A stretch of DNA of 15,326 bases. Source: Bifidobacteriaceae bacterium (GTDB taxonomy: Bacteria > Actinomycetota > Actinomycetes > Actinomycetales > WQXJ01). Each line of letters starts with the position of its first letter. Position 1 is the first letter of the stretch. The stretch is taken from contig JAIRXV010000488.1 in assembly GCA_031268115.1 (NCBI GenBank), forward strand, positions 1 to 15,326. The letters are read 5' to 3'. The notes beneath the pieces are model-generated. The model had not been told where the DNA came from, ran no database searches, and saw only the letters and a program-made list of their open reading frames with translations. A program made the translations under genes and the position numbers. Shown in pieces: positions 1-7,536 of this stretch.

Positions 1-13
1 GAGGTGTTGCGAC

Positions 14-1318
14 ATGAGCGCGCCCCTAGAGACCAACCAGCCCGCGCACCTGAGCCTGGGGAACGCAGACGTCGATTTGCCCAGGGTCGAGGCGACTGCC
101 GGCGGTTCGGGCGTCTCCATAGCGAACCTCCTAGCCAAAACCGGAACCGTGACTGTCGATCCGGGCTTCATGAACACGGCCGCCTGCACGTCGGACATCA
201 CCTTCATCGACGGGGCCAAAGGCATCCTGCGCTACCGGGGGTACCCGATCGAGCAGCTCGCGGAACACTCCAGCTTCCTCGAAGTCGCGTACCTGCTCAT
301 CCACGGGGAACTGCCCACGCTGCCAGAGCTGGAACAGTTCGTGGAGCGGATCGATCGGCACATGTACTTGCCGGAAGATTTTCGCGAAATACTGTCGATC
401 CAGCCACGCAGCTCACACCCGATGGCCATGCTCGGCGCAGCGATCCAGACGATGGCGTGCTTCTACCCCGAGTCGATGGACCCACTCAACCCCGCGGCCG
501 TGGAACTGGCGACGGTGCTTCTGCTGGCCAAGATGCCCACCATCGTGTCCTACATCCACCGCCGCGCCGCCGGCCACGCCCTGCTCTACCCGATGCGCGG
601 GGAGGGATACATTCGCAACTTCGCCCGCATGACCTTCGCCGATCCAGGCGAAGTGGTCGACCTTCCCGACGCTCTTGTCGATGCCCTAGACACCCTGCTG
701 ATCCTCCACGCCGACCACGAACAGAACTGTTCCACCTCGACCGTGCGCCTGGTCGGATCGGCCCAAGCGAACCTCTACTCCTCGATCTCGGCGGGCGTAG
801 CCGCCCTTTCCGGTCCCCTCCATGGCGGCGCGAACGAGGCCGTCCTCGAAATGCTTGCCCTCATTCGCGATTCGGGCCGGGACGTCAAGACTTTCATGAC
901 CCGAGTCAAAGACAAACAAGACGGCGCCAAACTAATGGGTTTCGGCCACCGGGTGTACAAGAACTACGACCCACGCGCCGCCATCGTCAAACGCTCAGCG
1001 GACAAGGTGCTGGCGGCTCTCGGGGTGACCGACGAACTACTCGACATCGCGCGAGAAGTCGAAGGGATTGCCCTCCAGGACGACTATTTCGTTCAGCGCA
1101 AGCTCTACCCCAACGTGGACTTCTACACCGGCATCATCTATCGGGCGCTCGGGTTCCCGTCCTCAATGTTCACGCCCCTTTTCGCGTTTGGGCGCCTGCC
1201 GGGATGGATTGCCCAGTGGCGCGAAATGATGGCCGACCCCACCACCAAGATCGGCCGACCCCGGCAGATCTATGTGGGCCACGCGTTGCGCGACTTCGTG
1301 CCGATCACTGACCGCTGA
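14..1318 (+). CDS. gltA: Citrate synthase (type II, GltA family)
   Basis: It condenses oxaloacetate and acetyl-CoA to citrate, the cytoplasmic entry step of the TCA cycle. The 434 residues match the usual length of about 430 for bacterial type II enzymes. Family blocks are visible: HADHEQN (232-238), GPLHGG (267-272), GFGHRVYK (309-316) and VDFYTG (368-373). They supply the expected catalytic His270, His312 and Asp369, with His235 nearby for substrate binding. The N-terminal part has the DPGFMNTAACTSDITFIDG and LRYRGYPIEQLA blocks typical of GltA. The ATG at 14 is preceded by GAGG (1-4) at suitable spacing. The gene's own promoter lies outside the window. It converges on the lysozyme-like gene. 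A second open frame over the same DNA has no family similarity and is a shadow. Confidence 0.97.
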   Translation: MSAPLETNQPAHLSLGNADVDLPRVEATAGGSGVSIANLLAKTGTVTVDPGFMNTAACTSDITFIDGAKGILRYRGYPIEQLAEHSSFLEVAYLLIHGELPTLPELEQFVERIDRHMYLPEDFREILSIQPRSSHPMAMLGAAIQTMACFYPESMDPLNPAAVELATVLLLAKMPTIVSYIHRRAAGHALLYPMRGEGYIRNFARMTFADPGEVVDLPDALVDALDTLLILHADHEQNCSTSTVRLVGSAQANLYSSISAGVAALSGPLHGGANEAVLEMLALIRDSGRDVKTFMTRVKDKQDGAKLMGFGHRVYKNYDPRAAIVKRSADKVLAALGVTDELLDIAREVEGIALQDDYFVQRKLYPNVDFYTGIIYRALGFPSSMFTPLFAFGRLPGWIAQWREMMADPTTKIGRPRQIYVGHALRDFVPITDR

Positions 1319-1330
1319 CCCGTTGAGACC

Positions 1331-1361
1331 CGGTGCCCAGCGGGCCCCAGGCCTTCGGGCC
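1331..1361. terminator. Possible bidirectional hairpins between convergent genes
   Basis: Two small inverted repeats fill the 44-bp gap between citrate synthase and the converging gene. GCCC-AGC-GGGC lies at 1335-1345, and GGCC-TTCG-GGCC at 1350-1361 has a stable UUCG tetraloop. Neither is followed by a T run on either strand, so intrinsic termination is only suggested by position and structure. Confidence 0.35.
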
Positions 1362-1362
1362 A

Positions 1363-2232
1363 TCAATCGGCGAGTTCGATAACCGTTTCGCCTGCGGGCA
1401 AAGCCTCGTTCCGGTCGCGCCATTCGCCCCACGTGCGTTCCCAGCGCAGATCCCCAGCGTCTACGGCCGATACGCCAAGCGCGTCGGCGTTGGCCACGGC
1501 CCACGCGGCCACCGCCCAACCCAACCGTTCGGTCGGCGCGACCGCGGTGAGTTTCCCGCCTAGGCCTTGGGCGGCATCGTCGCTGGACGATGCCGGCTCC
1601 CGCGCCAACCCCAGCGACTCACCGAAAGCCCCGGTCAACGCGGCCGCGGCGGCCTCACCGACCCCCGGGGAAGCGGCGGGCGGCAAGTGGCAGGCCAAAC
1701 CCGCGGGGGAGTTGCCTGTCAGCGCGGACGCGAAGCGTCGGGCCACCTCCTCGTGGGCCGCATACGCCTCAGGGAACGCCGACCGCTGGACTGCCTGGGC
1801 CGCCTCCGCGATCGGCAGGTTCTCGTAGTCCGGCACCTTCTCAAGACCCGCGTAGAACTGGCCGGTGGCGTAGATCGGGTCGAGGATTTCTTCGACCGTG
1901 CCCCAGCCCTGCGATGGGCGCTGCTGAAAGAGGCCCACCGAGTCCCTGTCGCCATAGTCGATATTGCGCAGTTTCGACTCCTGCATGGCCGTGGCCAGCG
2001 CGATGGTCACCGCTCGCGCGGGCAGTCCCCGATCCTCCGCCACTGTCGCAATCAACGCCGCGTTCGCGGTCTGGTCCACGGCCAACGTGGACGTGCCCTC
2101 ATTGGCTGTCGCCCGGCAAACCGGTTCGATTTTCGGCGGGCTTTCTCGCGCATTCAACACGACCGCAACGCCGGCCGTGAAAACGGCTAAGACGATGAAT
2201 GCCACGCCAGCACGGACGAAAAGACGAGCCAT
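1363..2232 (-). CDS. Secreted or membrane-anchored lysozyme-like protein
   Basis: This 289-residue protein begins with a basic N-terminus and a hydrophobic stretch (about 8-27), so it is exported or N-terminally anchored. Residues 75-115 contain an AMQES motif (Glu85) followed by YGDRDSVGLFQQRPSQGWGT. That pattern is typical of an actinobacterial family with a lysozyme/lytic-transglycosylase-like fold, where the Glu would be the catalytic acid. Cys39 and Cys181 could form a disulfide outside the cell. The C-terminal 100 residues are Ala-rich and of unknown role. The ATG lies 3 bases after the dapD stop, with no clear ribosome binding site, so translation is probably coupled to dapD. Murein cleavage is an inference; some relatives are annotated only as hypothetical proteins. 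Confidence 0.8.
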   Translation of the reverse strand: MARLFVRAGVAFIVLAVFTAGVAVVLNARESPPKIEPVCRATANEGTSTLAVDQTANAALIATVAEDRGLPARAVTIALATAMQESKLRNIDYGDRDSVGLFQQRPSQGWGTVEEILDPIYATGQFYAGLEKVPDYENLPIAEAAQAVQRSAFPEAYAAHEEVARRFASALTGNSPAGLACHLPPAASPGVGEAAAAALTGAFGESLGLAREPASSSDDAAQGLGGKLTAVAPTERLGWAVAAWAVANADALGVSAVDAGDLRWERTWGEWRDRNEALPAGETVIELAD

Positions 2233-2235
2233 CGG

Positions 2236-3225
2236 TCAGTTGGCGTGCAGCGCGGGGTTGAGGTGTATGCCGGTTCCCTCGCGGCGGATCGCCTCCAAGG
2301 TTCCGGTGAGGGAATTGCGGCGGTAAAGGACGCCATCGCGCCCGGAAAGCTCACGGGCCTTAACTACCTGCCCGGACTTTTCGCCCCAGCCCACCAAAGT
2401 GACCTTGGCGCCGGCCGTGACATAGGTGCCGGCCTCCACCACGCAATCCGCTCCGAGCGAGACCCCGATCCCAGCGTTGGCACCCACCAGCGAACGGGTT
2501 CCTATCCGCACCCGTTGCGTCCCACCCCCGGAAAGGGTGCCCATGATGGAGGCTCCGCCGCCGATGTCGGCCCCATCCTCGACCACAACGCCTTGCGCGA
2601 TGCGGCCTTCCACCATGGATGCGCCGAGGGTGCCGGCGTTGTAGTTGACGAAGCCTTCGTGCATGACCGTGGTGCCTGGCGCCAGGTGGGCGCCTAGCCT
2701 GACGCGCGTTGGGTCTGCGATGCGCACGCCCGCGGGAATCACGTAGTCCACCATGCGCGGGAACTTATCGATCCCCCAAATCGTGAAACCGGAGCGACCG
2801 GCGGCCGTCAACGCGGCCCGGACACGCTCGAAACCCTCAGCGAGGCACGGACCCGCGCTGGTCCAGACCACCGTGGACAGCACCCGGAAGATGCCGTCGA
2901 GGTTTATGGTGTTCGGCGCCACTAGGCGGTGTGACAGCAGGTGGAGCCGTAGATAGGCGTCGGGCGCGTCCGCCGGTGGCGCGTCTAGATCGATCTCACG
3001 CGTCACCTGGACGGTTTGGGTTTGCCGCTCGCGGTCGATGCCGGGCGATGGCAGGGCCGCGAAGGCGCCGATGGCGATTCCTGGGTCGAGTGCCCCCCTC
3101 GGCTGGGTCGCGCCCCGAGCCGGAGCCGATCCGAGGGCGGGTTCGGGGTACCAGGTGTCGAGGACGGCTCCCGTGGCGGTGGACTCAGTGGCGAGCCCGG
3201 CCCCCCAGGCGATTCGTGAAGTCAT
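2236..3225 (-). CDS. dapD: Tetrahydrodipicolinate N-succinyltransferase (DapD)
   Basis: It transfers succinyl from succinyl-CoA to tetrahydrodipicolinate in the succinylase route to meso-diaminopimelate and lysine. The 329 residues are close to the actinobacterial form (about 317 in M. tuberculosis) and longer than the enterobacterial one. The left-handed beta-helix covers about residues 165-290, with the signature MVEGRIAQGVVVEDGADIGG followed by GASIMGTLSGGG. Glu206 in MVEGRI is the likely catalytic acid, by analogy with the mycobacterial enzyme. The start was set at the ATG reading MTSRIAWG. The open frame extends a further 322 codons upstream, but that stretch is antisense to dapE and has no family similarity. 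A TAGGCT box 7 bases upstream of the ATG suggests a leaderless mRNA. It is divergent from dapE, the next succinylase-route enzyme present here. Confidence 0.96.
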   Translation of the reverse strand: MTSRIAWGAGLATESTATGAVLDTWYPEPALGSAPARGATQPRGALDPGIAIGAFAALPSPGIDRERQTQTVQVTREIDLDAPPADAPDAYLRLHLLSHRLVAPNTINLDGIFRVLSTVVWTSAGPCLAEGFERVRAALTAAGRSGFTIWGIDKFPRMVDYVIPAGVRIADPTRVRLGAHLAPGTTVMHEGFVNYNAGTLGASMVEGRIAQGVVVEDGADIGGGASIMGTLSGGGTQRVRIGTRSLVGANAGIGVSLGADCVVEAGTYVTAGAKVTLVGWGEKSGQVVKARELSGRDGVLYRRNSLTGTLEAIRREGTGIHLNPALHAN

Positions 3226-3238
3226 GCGGGCAAGCCTA
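3226..3238 (-). promoter_or_regulatory. Leaderless promoter -10 element of dapD
   Basis: On the minus strand TAGGCT (3233-3238) fits the actinobacterial TAnnnT -10 motif. It is followed by exactly 7 bases and then the dapD ATG, so transcription should begin at or next to the start codon. No Shine-Dalgarno sequence is present. No convincing -35 element was found. Confidence 0.6.
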
Positions 3239-3290
3239 CGTTCTGCTGGGGTTGCGAGGCGGGCTTGGGACGCCGAGCATCGGGACCCGA

Positions 3291-3303
3291 TAGCCTCTCT
3301 TCC
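3291..3303 (+). promoter_or_regulatory. Leaderless promoter -10 element of dapE
   Basis: TAGCCT (3291-3296) fits TAnnnT and is followed by exactly 7 bases before the dapE GTG at 3304. This matches the spacing seen for dapD on the other strand. There is no Shine-Dalgarno sequence, which supports a leaderless transcript and this start codon. The nearest -35-like string, TTGGGA (3265-3270), is 20 bases away, which is too far to be persuasive. Confidence 0.6.
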
Positions 3304-4371
3304 GTGACCCTGGACCTGACGCGCGATCCGGCGGGCCTGGCGCTGGATCTCGTTGCCATCGCCTCGCCGTCCGGTCAAGAGCGTCCCCTTGCCGATGCCC
3401 TTGCGGCCGCGCTGGCAAAGGCGGCGCACCTTGAGGTTTTGCGCGAAGGCGACACCGTTGTGGCCCGCACCCACCTGGGCCGTCCCGAGCGCGTCATCGT
3501 CGCTGGGCACATCGATACGGTGCCGCCGTCGGCGGACCTCGTGCCAGCCTTGAGTGGCGGTCGACTGTGGGGCCGCGGCGCGGTCGACATGAAGGCGGGT
3601 CTGGCCGTCATGTCGCATCTGGCAGCGACGTTGAAGAACCCGTCCCGAGATGTGACCTGGGTCTTCTACGACCATGAGGAGGTGGCCCGCGACCTCAACG
3701 GCCTGCGCCGGGTCATCGCCGTAAGGCCCGATTGGATCGCTGGCACCTTCGCCGTGTTGGGCGAACCGACGGCCACCCGGGTCGAGGGCGGCTGCAACGG
3801 GTCCCTTCGCGCGGAGGTCGTTCTGCGCGGGAAGGCCGCCCATTCGGCGCGCGCCTGGCTTGGGCTGAACGCGATTCATGCGGCTGCGCCCGTGCTGACG
3901 CGCCTCGCCGCCTACACGCCTGGGTCTTTCGAGGTGGACGGGCTGACTTACCCCGAATCCATGAACGCCGTGTTGATCGAGGGGGGCTCGGCCACGAACG
4001 TGATTCCCGACCTCTGCAAGGTCACCGTCAACTACCGGTTCGCGCCGGATAAGTCGGTGGACGATGCCGTCGCTCACCTGACCGCCGTCCTCGCCCCTTT
4101 CGAGATGGCAGTGGTGGACCGCGCCCCGGCCGCTCGCCCTGGTCTGGATGCGGCGCCAGCAAGGCAGTTCGCTGGGATTGTCGCGCGCCATGGCGGGGGC
4201 GAGCCGGTGGGGAAGGTTGGTTGGACCGATGTTGCCCAGTTCGCGGAATTGGGGATCCCGGCGCTGAACTGCGGCCCCGGTTCACCGGCGTTGGCCCACA
4301 GCGACAACGAACACTGTCCGGTGGATCAAATTGACCGCTATGCAGCGATTTTGAAGGAGTGGTTGTCATGA
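3304..4371 (+). CDS. dapE: Succinyl-diaminopimelate desuccinylase (DapE, M20 family)
   Basis: This zinc-dependent hydrolase removes succinate from N-succinyl-LL-diaminopimelate, giving LL-DAP for peptidoglycan and lysine. Its 355 residues match the actinobacterial DapE length. M20 features are intact: GHIDTVP (68-74, His69 and Asp71), GAVDMKAG (92-99, bridging Asp95), DHEEV (123-127, catalytic and metal Glu), LGEPT (152-156, Glu154), KAAHSAR (177-183, dimer-domain His180) and AHSDNE (331-336, His332). The GTG at 3304 was chosen because the family alignment begins there and the -10 box sits just upstream; a TTG 13 codons earlier would fall inside the promoter. Its stop overlaps the next start as ATGA, so it is likely co-transcribed with the LOG-family gene. 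Confidence 0.95.
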   Translation: MTLDLTRDPAGLALDLVAIASPSGQERPLADALAAALAKAAHLEVLREGDTVVARTHLGRPERVIVAGHIDTVPPSADLVPALSGGRLWGRGAVDMKAGLAVMSHLAATLKNPSRDVTWVFYDHEEVARDLNGLRRVIAVRPDWIAGTFAVLGEPTATRVEGGCNGSLRAEVVLRGKAAHSARAWLGLNAIHAAAPVLTRLAAYTPGSFEVDGLTYPESMNAVLIEGGSATNVIPDLCKVTVNYRFAPDKSVDDAVAHLTAVLAPFEMAVVDRAPAARPGLDAAPARQFAGIVARHGGGEPVGKVGWTDVAQFAELGIPALNCGPGSPALAHSDNEHCPVDQIDRYAAILKEWLS

Positions 4372-5171
4372 GTTCGCTTCCCCCACCGTCTGAATCCGAC
4401 CCGCTGGGTCCGCCCAGCCGGGAGCTGCGCCGGGGGCCGGTGCTGCTGCGCGATGCCCTTATCCCTGAGATTTCGACGGATCAGGCGCTACTGGAAGCGG
4501 AACCCGATCAGGAGGATCAGGCGTGGCGTTCCTCCGATCCGTGGCGGGTGATGCGGATTCAGTCGGAGTTTGTGGCCGGGTTCGACGCGCTCGCGTCGGT
4601 CGGTCCGGCGGTTTCCGTGTTTGGGTCGGCGCGTTTGCGCCCGGCCGATCCGGGCTACTCGACGGCGCGCGCCATCGGCCGGGGGCTGGCCCGGGCCGGG
4701 TATGCGGTCATCACGGGCGGTGGTCCGGGTGCGATGGAAGCGGTCAATCGGGGTGCTCACGAGGCCGGCGGCATGTCCGTTGGCCTGGGCATCGAGTTGC
4801 CTTTTGAGCAGGGCATGAACCGGTGGGTGGACTTGGGGGTGGATTTTCGGTACTTCTTTGCCCGCAAAGTCATGTTTGTGAAATATGCCACTGGGTTTGT
4901 GGTGCTTCCCGGCGGGTTCGGCACGCTGGATGAGCTGTTCGAGGCCGTCACGCTGGTGCAGACCAACAAGGTGACATCGTTCCCGATTGTCCTCGTGGGA
5001 AGCGATTTTTGGGGTCCCCTCGTGGATTGGGTGCGCGGCCCGCTGACTGAGCGGCGCATGATCGCCAAGGCGGACGCGGACCTGCTGCATGTGGTAGAAA
5101 GCGCCGATGAGGCAGTGGGCGCCGTGGTCGCGGCGGTCGGGCCGAAGCGCAGTGAGGGGCGGCGTCCATGA
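4368..5171 (+). CDS. LOG-family (TIGR00730) nucleoside 5'-monophosphate phosphoribohydrolase
   Basis: This is a Rossmann-fold protein of 267 residues, historically misnamed lysine decarboxylase. Family members cleave cytokinin riboside monophosphates or other nucleoside monophosphates to base plus ribose phosphate; the true substrate here is unknown. The signature PGGFGTLDE (181-189) and the glycine-rich ITGGGPGAMEAVNRGA (115-130) are present, with FARKVMFVK (164-172) supplying the Arg-Lys pair near the active site. About 75 N-terminal residues precede the core, as in the longer actinobacterial members. GAAGGAG (4353-4359) lies 8 bases before the ATG, which decides the start. The gene overlaps dapE by ATGA and the next gene in the same way. 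The M. tuberculosis gene at the equivalent place is Rv1205. Confidence 0.9.
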   Translation: MSSLPPPSESDPLGPPSRELRRGPVLLRDALIPEISTDQALLEAEPDQEDQAWRSSDPWRVMRIQSEFVAGFDALASVGPAVSVFGSARLRPADPGYSTARAIGRGLARAGYAVITGGGPGAMEAVNRGAHEAGGMSVGLGIELPFEQGMNRWVDLGVDFRYFFARKVMFVKYATGFVVLPGGFGTLDELFEAVTLVQTNKVTSFPIVLVGSDFWGPLVDWVRGPLTERRMIAKADADLLHVVESADEAVGAVVAAVGPKRSEGRRP

Positions 5172-5482
5172 CGTTTGTGCTGATCGCGGTTGCTTTGATC
5201 GTGGCCGTGTTGACGTGGGCGGGTGTTACCGGACGTTTCGACGTGTCGTTCGAGGAGTCGACCGCTCAGCGCTCGGTGCGAAGGGCGCGGGAGCGCGCTC
5301 GCATCGCACGTGAGGATCTTGTGCTGTTCACGCCGCCGAGCACAGGTTCCACAGCGCTTTTCCCCCTTGAGGATCTCCCGCCTGAGGAGGACGATGGCGA
5401 ATCCTGGGCTCAGCCGGACTGGCGCCCGACCGAAAACGGGGCCGCCGGCGAGGGCGAACCTGGCCCGCCATGGCTCGGGTAG
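5168..5482 (+). CDS. Small membrane-anchored protein of unknown function
   Basis: This 104-residue protein has one N-terminal hydrophobic segment (about 3-20) and no clear cleavage site. A basic, possibly helical stretch (about 34-50, rich in Arg and Ala) follows, then an acidic, proline-rich tail. The ATG overlaps the stop of the LOG gene (ATGA), and GAGGGG (5154-5159) sits 8 bases upstream, so the gene is probably expressed. I do not recognise a domain. In many actinobacteria this place, between the LOG gene and DUF3117, holds a short membrane protein with a DivIVA-like segment. This may be a diverged member, but I see no clear DivIVA sequence. It ends at a TAG immediately followed by an in-frame GTG. 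Confidence 0.75.
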   Translation: MTFVLIAVALIVAVLTWAGVTGRFDVSFEESTAQRSVRRARERARIAREDLVLFTPPSTGSTALFPLEDLPPEEDDGESWAQPDWRPTENGAAGEGEPGPPWLG

Positions 5483-5606
5483 GTGTCGGCCGACGCGGGG
5501 TTCCGCGCCCGGTCCGGTCCGGCGTTGCGCCCGCATTCCCTGCGACACGCCGGTCGCGAGCGTAGCCCGCGCCCGGTCCCACCCGGTACTACACCGAAGG
5601 TGCCGG

Positions 5607-5646
5607 TAGAATGGCAGGCGGATTTCTACCCGCCAATGGAAAGGGG
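5607..5646 (+). promoter_or_regulatory. Promoter -10, 5' hairpin and ribosome binding site of the DUF3117 gene
   Basis: TAGAAT (5607-5612) is a good TAnnnT -10 element; no clear -35 was found. The transcript should start near 5618-5619. A GGCGG-N8-CCGCC inverted repeat (5617-5621 with 5630-5634) would then form a hairpin at the very 5' end of the mRNA. The GGAAAGGGG ribosome binding site (5638-5646) follows, 7 bases before the ATG. The rest of the 171-bp gap upstream (5483-5606) shows nothing convincing. Confidence 0.5.
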
Positions 5647-5653
5647 CCTGCCA

Positions 5654-5821
5654 ATGGCTGCCATGAAGCCAAGGACCGGTGATGGACCGCTCGAAGTGGT
5701 CAAGGAGGGGCGTGGCATCATAATGCGTGTTCCCCTTGAGGGCGGCGGTCGGCTGGTGGTCGAACTCACACCCGCTGAGGCTGGCGAGTTGGGCGGCGCC
5801 TTGACGGCGGTTCTCCAATAG
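5654..5821 (+). CDS. DUF3117 family small protein
   Basis: This 55-residue protein opens with MAAMKPRTGDGPLEVVKEG and continues with GRGIIMRVPLEGGGRLVVEL. It is an almost textbook match to DUF3117, a conserved actinobacterial family of about 55 residues (Rv1211 in M. tuberculosis). Its molecular role is unknown. It has no signal peptide or membrane segment and looks like a small compact beta-rich cytoplasmic protein. The ATG was chosen for its strong ribosome binding site and family length. The frame stays open upstream to 5483, but that would add 57 unrelated residues. The pepA GTG follows 5 bases after the stop, so the two are likely translated together. Confidence 0.93.
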   Translation: MAAMKPRTGDGPLEVVKEGRGIIMRVPLEGGGRLVVELTPAEAGELGGALTAVLQ

Positions 5822-5826
5822 CGGCC

Positions 5827-7536
5827 GTGACCCGTTCCACAACGCTGTCTTGGCCGACTGAACGCGATCTTCCCGCGGTCAGCGCGGTCCGCGGCTCTGT
5901 TGGCACGTCGGCTCAGGTCAAGTTTCCCCCGGGTGAGGGCGTGCTAGCCATCCCGGTGGCCCCAGGCATCGACGGCGAGGAGATTCAGCCCCGTCACACC
6001 ACGGTCGATGCCGCTCTGCGCTACGGGATCGACCTAGCGGAATACGCCGAACGCCGGGGCTTCTCAGGTACGTCTGGCGCGGTCTTGACAGTCGATCTGC
6101 CGTTGGTCCACGGCTCCATCGCGGAGCAGCTCCCTTGGCAGGGGCTGGCCTCGACCATCCTGCTCGTGGGAATCGGGCAAGGCGAACCGTCGGATTTGCG
6201 CCGTGCTGGCTCCGCCATCGCGCAGGCCGCCGTGGGCCGTGGCACAGTGGTCGCCACACTCGGCGCCGGCCTAGACCGGGCGGCCGCCACGGCCACGCGG
6301 GCCCTGGTGGAGGGCTACCTCGCCGGCTGCTACACCGTTCCCCGGGGGGCCGGCGATGGCGCCGCCCAACCCGCGAACGCTGCCCGCCTCGGGCTGAGCG
6401 GAGCAGACAGTCAAGGGGGACGGCGCACGCGAGGCGAGGGACGGCATCGTCCACGCGGCGATGAGGAGCAGCGGCACGGTGAGCTGATCCTCTTAGGCAA
6501 GTACGATGCCGGCGCCATCGCCGACGGCCAACGGACCGCCCGGGCAACGTGGTTGACCAGGGATTTGGCGAATATTCCGGGGAACGTCAAGACACCCGAG
6601 CGGTTGGCGGCGTGGATCGCGCGGCTCGGAGCCGCCGCCGCCCTCGACGTTGAGGTTTGGGAGCCTGAGCGGCTCCGCGCGGAGGGCTTTGGGGCGCTGT
6701 TGGGCGTGGGCGGGGGTTCCGCGTACGGGCCTCGGCTGGCCGTGGTGCGTTACGCGCCCGAGGGGGCGCGGCGCCACGCGGTGCTCGTGGGCAAGGGAGT
6801 CACGTTCGATACCGGCGGCTTGAATCTCAAACCGCGCGCGGCAATGGAGACCATGAAGACGGACATGGCGGGAGCGGCCGCCGCGTTCGCGGCCGTGCGG
6901 TCCGCGGCGGATGCCGGGTTGGCAGTGCGCGTGACAGCCGTGTTGCCGCTGGCCGAGAACGCGTTCGGTGGGGCGTCCATGCGGCCAGACGATGTTCTGA
7001 CCGCCTACGGTGGGCAACGCGTCGAAGTGGGAAACACCGACGCTGAGGGCCGGCTCATCCTGGCCGATGCCTTGGCCTGGACCGATGCCGTGCTTGAGCC
7101 GGATGCGGTGGTGGATGTGGCGACGTTGACGGGTGCGGCGCGGATTGGCCTGGGCACGGGCATGGCGGCGTTGTTTGCGAACCGGGACGGGTTGGCGCGC
7201 GTCTTGAGCGACGCGGGCGCGGCGGCCGGCGAGCCGGTTTGGCGCTTGCCGCTGGCACCCGACTACCGGGCGGCCACCGCGTCGGCGGTGGCGGACCGCG
7301 GGGCGACGGGCCGCGGGGCCGATCCAAGCCATCCGTTCACCGGGGCCGGAGCGGTTACGGCGGCACTGTTCCTGGAGGCGTTCGTTGGGCGCCGAGCGTG
7401 GGCGCACCTGGACATCGCCGGCCCTGCCCGCGCGGACAAGGACCGCCTCGGTGTCACCCGCGGCGCCACCGGTTTCGGCGCTGCCCTGCTGGTCCGCGCG
7501 TTGGAGGCGTTAGCTCAGTCCTGGCCGGACGGATGA
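5827..7536 (+). CDS. pepA: Leucyl aminopeptidase (M17 family)
   Basis: This cytoplasmic di-metal aminopeptidase removes N-terminal residues from peptides and is normally hexameric. The C-terminal catalytic domain is intact: VGKGVTFDTGGLNLKP (321-336), KTDMAGAAA (344-352) and NTDAEGRLILADAL (403-416). All E. coli PepA active-site positions are matched at a constant offset of 53: Lys323, Asp328, Lys335, Asp346, Asp405, Glu407 and Arg409. At 569 residues it is longer than the usual 500 or so. Much of the excess is a hydrophilic Arg/Gly-rich stretch (about 173-217) between the N-terminal domain and the linker. The GTG start lacks a ribosome binding site and lies 5 bases after the DUF3117 stop, which suggests coupling. 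It overlaps the glycosyltransferase gene by ATGA. Confidence 0.94.
   Translation: MTRSTTLSWPTERDLPAVSAVRGSVGTSAQVKFPPGEGVLAIPVAPGIDGEEIQPRHTTVDAALRYGIDLAEYAERRGFSGTSGAVLTVDLPLVHGSIAEQLPWQGLASTILLVGIGQGEPSDLRRAGSAIAQAAVGRGTVVATLGAGLDRAAATATRALVEGYLAGCYTVPRGAGDGAAQPANAARLGLSGADSQGGRRTRGEGRHRPRGDEEQRHGELILLGKYDAGAIADGQRTARATWLTRDLANIPGNVKTPERLAAWIARLGAAAALDVEVWEPERLRAEGFGALLGVGGGSAYGPRLAVVRYAPEGARRHAVLVGKGVTFDTGGLNLKPRAAMETMKTDMAGAAAAFAAVRSAADAGLAVRVTAVLPLAENAFGGASMRPDDVLTAYGGQRVEVGNTDAEGRLILADALAWTDAVLEPDAVVDVATLTGAARIGLGTGMAALFANRDGLARVLSDAGAAAGEPVWRLPLAPDYRAATASAVADRGATGRGADPSHPFTGAGAVTAALFLEAFVGRRAWAHLDIAGPARADKDRLGVTRGATGFGAALLVRALEALAQSWPDG

Noticed and set aside
4..1311. 435-codon plus-strand frame overlapping citrate synthase
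   Set aside because: The translation is Arg/Pro-rich with no domain, while the other frame is a full citrate synthase with a ribosome binding site.
3226..4191. Minus-strand open frame extending dapD upstream by 322 codons
   Set aside because: It is antisense to dapE, whose M20 active-site motifs are all intact. The extension has no DapD similarity. It is a GC-rich shadow frame.
5483..5653. Longer DUF3117 protein starting at the GTG after the small-protein stop
   Set aside because: The family is about 55 residues long and the ATG at 5654 has a strong ribosome binding site. The added stretch covers the promoter.
7239..7532. 98-codon extension of the glycosyltransferase into pepA
   Set aside because: The stretch is the alternate frame of the PepA catalytic domain and shows no GT2 similarity.
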